Shown here piece after piece: positions 58,296 to 64,000 of a DNA stretch of 64,000 bases; the first letter of the stretch is position 1; every line of letters starts with the position of its first letter. Source of the stretch: Agrobacterium fabrum str. C58 (lineage in GTDB: Bacteria > Pseudomonadota > Alphaproteobacteria > Rhizobiales > Rhizobiaceae); assembly GCF_000092025.1 (NCBI RefSeq), contig NC_003063.2:558001-622000 (forward strand), written 5' to 3'. The notes beneath the pieces are model-generated. The model did not search any database, was not told the origin of the DNA, and saw only the letters and a list, made by a program, of their open reading frames with translations. A program made the position numbers and the translations under genes.

Positions 58296-58787
58296 TCAGG
58301 CAACGTCGATGATTTCGATCTCCCTGCCGGCCAGGCTGACCACGTCCCCGATCGTTTTCCCCATCAGCACCCTTGCGACCGGTGAGACATAGGACATCGT
58401 GCCCGCAGCAGGATCGGCCTCATCCTCGCCGACGATCCGGAACCGTTGCGTTCGACCATCATCACGACTGAAGGTCACCAGGCTACCGAAGGCGACGACG
58501 CCATCCGCCTGCGGATCAGGCATCAGTTGCGCCGTGCGCACCCGCTCCGCGAAATATCGCATGTCCCGCAGGGGACTGGCCGAGAGGCGCCGTCTTTCAT
58601 TGATGTCTTCGATGGCATTGGCCGCCTCGCAGGCTTGCCTCGCCAGCTGCAATTGCTGTTCCAGCGCCTTCAGCCCGGCCTGCGTCACCAGATTGAGATG
58701 AGGCGAGATCACCCGATCCGGCAGAACGGTTTCGGCTGCGGTTTCCGCACTGTCTTCCTTGGTAAAGGCTACGCTCAATTTTGACAC
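58296..58787 (-). CDS. GreA/GreB-like transcription elongation factor
   Basis: The protein of about 163 residues has an N-terminal helical hairpin region (GLKALEQQLQLARQACEAA and INERRRLS) and a C-terminal FKBP-like domain: VVAFGSLVTFSRDDG, FRIVGEDEADPAAGTMSYVSPVARVLMGKTIGD (in parts) and REIEIIDV. Gre factors restart RNA polymerase after backtracking. This branch is the shorter GreAB type that rhizobia carry beside the main GreA. The start is unsure: GTG 58787, ATG 58814 and ATG 58835 are all in frame. Confidence 0.88.
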   Translation of the reverse strand: MSKLSVAFTKEDSAETAAETVLPDRVISPHLNLVTQAGLKALEQQLQLARQACEAANAIEDINERRRLSASPLRDMRYFAERVRTAQLMPDPQADGVVAFGSLVTFSRDDGRTQRFRIVGEDEADPAAGTMSYVSPVARVLMGKTIGDVVSLAGREIEIIDVA

Positions 58788-59049
58788 TCCACTGCCGAGA
58801 TGCCGCGCGGGCATCTTCCGATCCAATCTTGCCATCGCCCACAGGGGCACGGCAAGACCACGCCGTTGGTTCAAAAACGGACATGTAACAGGCGGAACCG
58901 GCTGATGACAACGCGCCCGTTCAACAGCGCGATGCAACCAATAGGAAACATACCCCTCATAATTCGGCCTAACGAGAGGCTTTTTGCCCTGTTAGGGTGT
59001 GAAGCAGGGAGGAGTGAGGACACCAACGCGAACGGACAGGAGACGGTTC

Positions 59050-60447
59050 ATGGCCCGCACAGTAGTGAATGCGCTTGGAGACACACTCTATTACAGCGGC
59101 AGTTCCACCGGATTTTTCTCCGCCACGGGTTCCGGACCCCTGCTTGGCGGCACTACCGGCAATGATTCCATGTGGGGCGACAGTTCCGTAAACGTGACGA
59201 TGGCGGGCGGCACCGGCGACGATATTTATTATCTCTATTCCAGCATCAATCGCGCCGTCGAAAACGCCGGTGAAGGCATCGACACCATCGATACCTGGAT
59301 GAGCTATACCCTGCCCGAGAATTTCGAAAACCTGCGGGTAACGGGCGACGGGCGTTATGCCTTCGGCAATTCGCTCGACAATATCATCACCGGCGGATCG
59401 GGCAGCCAAACGATCGACGGCGGGGCCGGCAACGATGTGCTGATCGGCGGCGGCGGTGCAGACACCTTCGTTTTCACGAGCGGTAACGGCACGGATCTCA
59501 TCATGGATTTCAGCGCCAATGACACGATCCGCCTCAATGGTTACGGCGTCACGTCTTTCGATCAGCTTGTCAATAACGCCACACAGCAGGGCAACGACCT
59601 CTGGCTTAATTTTTCGAATGGCGAAGCCGTCGTTCTTGCCGGGACCACCGTGGACGATCTTCAGGCCGATCAGTTCGAACTCAGCCTCGACAGATCGTCA
59701 TTTACCCAGACCTTTGCCGATGAATTCGACGCGCTGTCGCTGCGCAGCGGCGGTCAGGGTATCTGGGATGCCAAATATTGGTGGGCGCCGGAAAAGGGAA
59801 GTTCGCTGACGGCTAATGGCGAGGCGCAATGGTACATCAACCCCGCTTATGCCGGCACGACGGAGGTCAATCCGTTCAGCGTTCAAAACGGCGTCCTGAC
59901 AATCACCGCCGCGGAAACCGCGCAGTCGATCGCCGATGAAGTCGAGGGTTACGACTATACGTCCGGCATGCTGAACACCTATTCCTCCTTCAGCCAGACC
60001 TATGGTTATTTTGAAATTCGCGCCGATATGCCGACCGACCGGGGTGCCTGGCCGGCCTTCTGGCTCCTGCCGGAGGACGGATCCTGGCCGCCGGAACTCG
60101 ATGTCATCGAGATGCGCGGCCAGAATCCCAACACGCTCATCATGTCTACCCATTCCAATGCCACCGGCGAGCAGACATCGGTCATCAACAATGTCAGCGT
60201 GCCGAATACGGAGGGGTTTCACACCTACGGTGTCTTATGGGATGCTGAACATATCACCTGGTATTTCGACGATGTCGCCGTCGCCCAGACGGAGACGCCT
60301 GACGATATGCATGACCCCATGTATATGGTCGTCAACCTGGCCGTCGGCGGAATGGCAGGAACACCATCGGCCAGCGACTTCAGCGACGGCTCACAGATGA
60401 TGATCGATTACATCAGGGCCTATTCGCTCTCCGACTGGGCGGCATGA
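59050..60447 (+). CDS. Secreted RTX-GH16 endoglycanase (ExsH/PlyA-like)
   Basis: The 465-residue protein has an N-terminal RTX part with Gly-Asp nonapeptides (GGTGDDIYY, and GGAGNDVLIGGGGADTF near residue 130) and a C-terminal GH16 domain at about residues 215-465. The catalytic ELDVIE motif is near residue 350. The length and domain order equal those I recall for ExsH, which cuts nascent succinoglycan. No N-terminal signal is seen, which fits type I secretion, but no PrsD/PrsE genes are in the window. AGGAG seven bases before the ATG decides the start. Confidence 0.9.
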   Translation: MARTVVNALGDTLYYSGSSTGFFSATGSGPLLGGTTGNDSMWGDSSVNVTMAGGTGDDIYYLYSSINRAVENAGEGIDTIDTWMSYTLPENFENLRVTGDGRYAFGNSLDNIITGGSGSQTIDGGAGNDVLIGGGGADTFVFTSGNGTDLIMDFSANDTIRLNGYGVTSFDQLVNNATQQGNDLWLNFSNGEAVVLAGTTVDDLQADQFELSLDRSSFTQTFADEFDALSLRSGGQGIWDAKYWWAPEKGSSLTANGEAQWYINPAYAGTTEVNPFSVQNGVLTITAAETAQSIADEVEGYDYTSGMLNTYSSFSQTYGYFEIRADMPTDRGAWPAFWLLPEDGSWPPELDVIEMRGQNPNTLIMSTHSNATGEQTSVINNVSVPNTEGFHTYGVLWDAEHITWYFDDVAVAQTETPDDMHDPMYMVVNLAVGGMAGTPSASDFSDGSQMMIDYIRAYSLSDWAA

Positions 60448-60452
60448 CTTAA

Positions 60453-60484
60453 AACACCGGCAATCGTACTTGACTGCCGGTGTT
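60453..60484. terminator. Two-way intrinsic terminator
   Basis: AACACCGGCA pairs perfectly over ten bases with TGCCGGTGTT around a 12-base loop. It lies five bases after the endoglycanase stop, and on the minus strand it is followed by TTTTAAG after the isomerase gene. Confidence 0.8.
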
Positions 60485-60524
60485 CACATATCAACCCGTC
60501 GCGACTAGGCCCTGTGAGAGTGCA

Positions 60525-61439
60525 TCACTCGGCCGCGAGCTGGGTGCGTGTGGCATTCAGCGACATCAGATGCCGCGCCGTTTCGAGGCTTGCCGGCTGC
60601 TCGGCACGGTAACGGCGGCCGATTTCCATCATCAGCACGGTATCCGGCAGGAAAGTGAGTTCGGAGAAAATGTCTTGCCAGTCTATATCGCCCCAGCCGA
60701 GCGGCATATGCAGGTCGCCGATGCCCAACGCCGTGCTCTCCTGCGGGAAATAGGGCTCATAAAAGCCCTGCGGGCGGCCGAAGGAATCATGCACATGCAG
60801 GTGACCGGCAACCGGCGCCATGGCGCGAAGCTCGGCACGGAAGTCGAGGCCACGATAGGTGGATTCGAGATAGGCATGGCTGAAATCGATCAGCGCCACG
60901 ACATTGTCGTGACCGAGAGCCTTCACCGTAGCAGCCACCTCGGTGGGCGTCTGGCGATATTGGCCGGGTTCGGTGGAGAAGATGTTTTCAAGTGCAATAC
61001 GCACGCCATAGGGCTTGCAGAATTCCGCCAGTTCGAAAAGCGCTTCCCGCTCACGGGCATCGGCATCGGCCCGTTCGGCAATCTGGTCGGCACGCAGCGC
61101 GCCGCTATGCTGAACGAGGATACCCGCACCGATACGATCGCAGAGAACGGCGAGCGCCTTGGCGGCATCGATCTGGTAACGACATGTCACCGGATCCATG
61201 AAATTGGACGACACCAGACCATGCACGGTGTAGCGGAAGCCAAACTGCTTTGCCAGCGCCACGAAACGCTCGGCGCGCTCCTCGATGATGCGGCCGCCGG
61301 CGATCAGGTCGAGGCTTGTCACCGCAATCTCAACGGTATCGCAGCCGATATCGGCAAGCGCGTGCAGATCGCTTTCGAGTGTGGTCAGTTCGCCGTCGTC
61401 CGAGCCGGCATTGAAGCCGGTACCTATAAGATTGCTCAC
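60525..61439 (-). CDS. Sugar phosphate isomerase/epimerase family protein
   Basis: The 304-residue TIM-barrel protein belongs to AP_endonuc_2 (xylose isomerase-like). Metal-site parts are IALENIF with the Glu, ALIDFSHAYLE with Asp and His, and GHLHVHDSFG. Members isomerise or epimerise sugars or inositol derivatives; the substrate cannot be told here. The start is GTG 61439, chosen because GGAG lies eight bases upstream; the frame is open to 61505. It stands alone on the minus strand. Confidence 0.85.
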   Translation of the reverse strand: MSNLIGTGFNAGSDDGELTTLESDLHALADIGCDTVEIAVTSLDLIAGGRIIEERAERFVALAKQFGFRYTVHGLVSSNFMDPVTCRYQIDAAKALAVLCDRIGAGILVQHSGALRADQIAERADADAREREALFELAEFCKPYGVRIALENIFSTEPGQYRQTPTEVAATVKALGHDNVVALIDFSHAYLESTYRGLDFRAELRAMAPVAGHLHVHDSFGRPQGFYEPYFPQESTALGIGDLHMPLGWGDIDWQDIFSELTFLPDTVLMMEIGRRYRAEQPASLETARHLMSLNATRTQLAAE

Positions 61440-61630
61440 GTCGTCATCTCCAGGGCTAAAAAGGTCATACGGGGCCGTGCGACAGCGCAACGCGTCGTGC
61501 CGCATGGAAACAGGTCCGGCCGGTCGATTTGACGTCGTCTATGCCGACCGACGCGATGTCGTCAGAAAAGTCCACGGTCGTCGCCGCTCGGTGGAAAGCG
61601 ACGGGAACATGGTGGTCGGTTTGCGTTGAA

Positions 61631-61898
61631 ACCGATCATTCAATTAAGTTTCTTCATTTACAGCTTTATGACATTTCCGGGCGTGATGAGCGGGATCTCC
61701 GCGAATAGACACGCGGCGTCATCGGGAAAGAGCGCGCAAGAGACTGTTGGGAAAGGCTGAAACCGGTGCCCGGTTCATGAAGCGGCACCTGTGGCCGCGA
61801 ACGCTGTAAATCTGGGATAACCAGGCGCCCGCCCGGTGTGGCGGCGGTTGCCCTGAGCGATCAGCGGACTGAAGACAGCGGTCTTCGGGCGAAAGCCA
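61631..61898. other. Gene-free structured-looking stretch
   Basis: The 460-base gap between the genes at 61439 and 61899 has no gene. Bases 61720-61890 are GC-rich and contain several potential stems, for example GAAGAC/GTCTTC at about 61874-61889. I could not match the stretch to a known RNA family. Confidence 0.35.
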
Positions 61899-62240
61899 TC
61901 AACCGAGATTATGGACCATGAAATAGATCAGCCAGCAATGTGCGATGGCCAATATCGCCCACGCCCATTTTGCGACCCTAATATCGGCATCGACAACCGT
62001 ATTTCGTATCTCGAGCCTGCCCGGCGCAGCCTCCTCGAGCCGATCATCCAAAGTGGAAGGTGGCGGCGTCTGGGAAATCGGCTCACTGACAACGTAAAGC
62101 CTGTCGTTGCGCGGAAGTGGACGCGACACATCCTCAACGCTCTCCGCATCGGAAAGCGCACTGTCGCCGGAAGCACAGCCCACCGCCACAAGTTGCGGTG
62201 ATATCCCCCTGTTACGCACATTACCTCTATTGGGCATCAT
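61899..62240 (-). CDS. Small tail-anchored membrane protein, unknown function
   Basis: The 113-residue protein is polar for about 88 residues (SEPISQTPPPSTLDDRLEE) and ends in one hydrophobic helix (WAWAILAIAHCWLIYFMV), so it is probably a C-terminal tail anchor with most of the protein in the cytoplasm. I do not recognise it. GGAA close to the ATG at 62240 is a weak ribosome site. The 461-base-distant neighbours give no hint. Confidence 0.55.
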   Translation of the reverse strand: MMPNRGNVRNRGISPQLVAVGCASGDSALSDAESVEDVSRPLPRNDRLYVVSEPISQTPPPSTLDDRLEEAAPGRLEIRNTVVDADIRVAKWAWAILAIAHCWLIYFMVHNLG

Positions 62241-62390
62241 AATGTTCCACACAATAAAAATAAAAAAATTCAGGTGACATCCGGTAATGCCGCGCTTTAC
62301 CGGGCATGCTGCGATATGCACGACCCCCGCCGCGTCAATCGCCCCTCTTTCTCCACGCCTTGCGCCCCTTGCGGCAAAGCGTCCCCACGA

Positions 62391-62882
62391 TCATGGAGCC
62401 AGCTTTTCCGACAGGCCACGCCCGCCTGCGTAAGGTTTTGCCTCACGCTGGATCAGGAAGACGGACTTTTCCACCGGTAGCGGCTCGAGCGTCCGATAAC
62501 GCTGAAACCGCCTGGAATATTCAAACCGGATGAGCCTGTCGTCGAACTTCCCCGCCAGAACGCGATAGCCGTTGACGAATTCATTCAGGATTTCCAGTTC
62601 TTCTCCCCACACCCAGCCGCCGTAAGACGTCCCTTCATTCGACCGCAGCACGATCTCGAAAAAATGCCCGCCTGCCACCAGCGGCATGCGAAAGAGAATA
62701 TCGAGATTATCCTCGTCTTCCTCGTCGCCTTTTTCCACCGATAGTCTGGCATGGGCGACCTTCGCATGAACAAGCGCCGAAACCGGATAAAAAGGCCGGC
62801 CCTTGAACCACATGAATTCACTGACCGCATAACCGACATCGTCGGCACGCTGATAAGGTTCGGTACGCGGCTCAAACGCCAT
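62391..62882 (-). CDS. Conserved-looking hypothetical protein
   Basis: The 163-residue protein is soluble and rich in aromatic residues (FMWFKGRPFYPVSALVHAK, GGWVWGEELEILNEF), with an acidic patch KGDEEDEDNLD in the middle. I do not recognise the family. ATG 62882 has GGAAG four bases upstream; a GTG at 62906 is an alternative. It diverges from the regulator gene that starts at 63079, and the roughly 200-base gap must hold both promoters. Confidence 0.65.
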   Translation of the reverse strand: MAFEPRTEPYQRADDVGYAVSEFMWFKGRPFYPVSALVHAKVAHARLSVEKGDEEDEDNLDILFRMPLVAGGHFFEIVLRSNEGTSYGGWVWGEELEILNEFVNGYRVLAGKFDDRLIRFEYSRRFQRYRTLEPLPVEKSVFLIQREAKPYAGGRGLSEKLAP

Positions 62883-63078
62883 GTAGCTTCCGTTAAACGC
62901 GATCACTGTCGAAAATTCCCGATGCCTGCCCGCCGCATATCCGCTGTTTTCCGCCCGTCATTCATTCTTCTGTTTCCGACAATAGACAGGCCGCGTCACA
63001 CCAACGTCAAATGGAACGCTATGATGACTTTCAATTTCCCGAGCACATTGTTAGATGATGTTTCATGAGGGGACGAAC

Positions 63079-64000
63079 GTGGCTGGGAACGCTGAACTGA
63101 TACCGATCCGGCTATTTGGCACCCCGCGCTGTGAAGCGGTGCGGGACGCATTTTTTCCGTCCAAGGGCTTTGCCCTCACCGCTGCCCTCATCCTTGCGCC
63201 GAACCAGTCGCTTTCCCGCCAGTACGCCGCATCGCTGCTGTGGGAAAATGTCGAGCAGAAACGGGCGCTTGGCAATTTGCGGCAGCTCATCCTGCGCCTG
63301 CAGAAACTTCCCAGTGAGGATGATGCCATCCTTCTGACCGAAGGGAACGATCTAAAGGCAGGAGCACTGGCGCAGCGCACCGATCTTGCCATCTTCCTGG
63401 CTGGCGCAAGAGCCGAAGACCCGATGCGGCGGCTCAATGCCCTGCTCGAATTCGGCGGTGATCTGCTGGAGGGGCTGGAGGCCGGACAGGATCATCTCTA
63501 CCTGTGGCTGCTTTCGGAACGCCGCCGCCTCAAGGACCTGTTCTTTTCGAGCTACACCCAGCTTCTGGAAGAATTGACGCGGTTTGGGCGTGCGAGTTCC
63601 AACGACATCGCCAGACTGGCCGAATGCGCCTGCAAGATCGAACCGGAGCGTGAGGAAACTTACCGCGCCGCCATGGCAGCCTATGCACGCGTGGGCAACA
63701 TCAGCGCCTGCGAAGGCATGTATCAGCTTTTGATGGAACAGCTTCGCCAGGAGGACCGCTCGCCTGAAGCGGAAACCGTGGCTCTGAAACGGCGGATACA
63801 GAGCCTCGCCGCGACGATAGCGGGCCCGGTGGAGCCGGAAGAGGGCAGCCGCCGACAAGTACTGGCAAAACCGCGTGTCGCATTCGTTCGCCCGGCCCGG
63901 GTCGACGGGCAGCCGGTCCCAACGGTCATACATGCCTTTGTCGAGGATGTTGCCAACAGCCTCGTCCGATACCGCACCTTCACCGTGCTTTCGCCGCACA
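63079..64000 (+). CDS. BTAD/SARP-type transcriptional regulator, 3' end beyond the window
   Basis: GTG 63079 has GGGGA five bases upstream and opens a frame of 307 codons that runs off the window. The N-terminal 80 residues look like a winged helix of the SARP kind (IRLFGTPRCEAV, AASLLWENVEQKRALGNLRQ). Helical repeats of a bacterial transcriptional activation domain follow (LYLWLLSERRRLKDLFFS and CKIEPEREETYRAAMAAYARVG). Then comes KPRVAFVRPARVDGQP, the opening of a third domain seen in rhizobial proteins of this type. Its targets are unknown. Confidence 0.8.
   Translation, partial: MAGNAELIPIRLFGTPRCEAVRDAFFPSKGFALTAALILAPNQSLSRQYAASLLWENVEQKRALGNLRQLILRLQKLPSEDDAILLTEGNDLKAGALAQRTDLAIFLAGARAEDPMRRLNALLEFGGDLLEGLEAGQDHLYLWLLSERRRLKDLFFSSYTQLLEELTRFGRASSNDIARLAECACKIEPEREETYRAAMAAYARVGNISACEGMYQLLMEQLRQEDRSPEAETVALKRRIQSLAATIAGPVEPEEGSRRQVLAKPRVAFVRPARVDGQPVPTVIHAFVEDVANSLVRYRTFTVLSPH

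Noticed and set aside
61750..61890. Cobalamin-riboswitch-like pieces (GGGAA, CCGGTGCCCGG, CTGTAA, GACTGAAGAC) on the plus strand
   Set aside because: The order and spacing do not fit the B12 element after CTGTAA, and there is no plus-strand gene downstream that it could control.

Overview
This 64 kb window is GC-rich, densely coding chromosomal DNA of an alphaproteobacterium. The gene content and protein sequences fit the Rhizobiaceae, and Agrobacterium or a close Rhizobium relative is my best guess. That assignment is an inference from family resemblance; no database was searched. No transposase, integrase, rRNA or CRISPR array was seen. One tRNA-Leu(CAA) is present.

Region 1 (1-12 kb) is core housekeeping DNA: a partial SH3-type secreted protein, ubiG, a DUF1178/nitrilase/glutaredoxin/comF cluster opposite a SAM methyltransferase, an orphan Flp pilin, mutT-GNAT-argJ, a secreted parvulin isomerase and secA. 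Region 2 (12-17.8 kb) holds a DMT exporter, an OpgC-like membrane acyltransferase, a Wzx-like flippase, a GNAT/CelD-type protein and a secreted Gly/Asn repeat protein. Region 3 (18.1-29.2 kb) begins with the tRNA. It is a sugar-acid catabolic locus: a leftward operon (GntR regulator, SDR, fructuronate/mannonate reductase, mannonate dehydratase, aldo/keto reductase, amidohydrolase) facing a rightward ribose/xylose-type ABC importer. A near-perfect 24-bp dyad in the shared gap is a good candidate operator.

Region 4 (29.5-39.6 kb) is mixed: DsbB, an HNH endonuclease, two small secreted proteins, a transglutaminase-like peptidase, a metallophosphoesterase, a one-chain dihydroxyacetone kinase, an ArsB-type permease, a large one-pass envelope protein with a TTG start, and a DUF2161 protein. 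Region 5 (39.7-57 kb) is an exopolysaccharide cluster read outward from an AT-rich gap near 45.4 kb. The left arm has two GT4 glycosyltransferases, a pyruvyl-transferase-family protein, a flippase and a 36-codon ORF whose stop overlaps the flippase start. The right arm has a Tat-exported glycosidase-like protein, a shortened acyltransferase, a secreted low-complexity protein, a Wzz/BY-kinase co-polymerase, an unknown periplasmic protein, a Wzy-like polymerase and a GT4, followed by two GT4 genes on the opposite strand. No outer-membrane export channel and no priming glycosyltransferase is visible in the window.

Region 6 (57-64 kb) starts with a scar in which a phage-tail-like SGNH fragment runs out of frame into the C-terminal remnant of another Wzy/ligase gene. 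A GreA/GreB-like factor follows, then an RTX-GH16 endoglycanase resembling ExsH/PlyA, a sugar-phosphate isomerase, two unknown proteins and the start of a BTAD-type regulator cut by the window edge. The points most worth a second look are the coupled 36-aa ORF, the chimeric scar at 57.4-58.2 kb, the composition of the polysaccharide locus and the 24-bp dyad.
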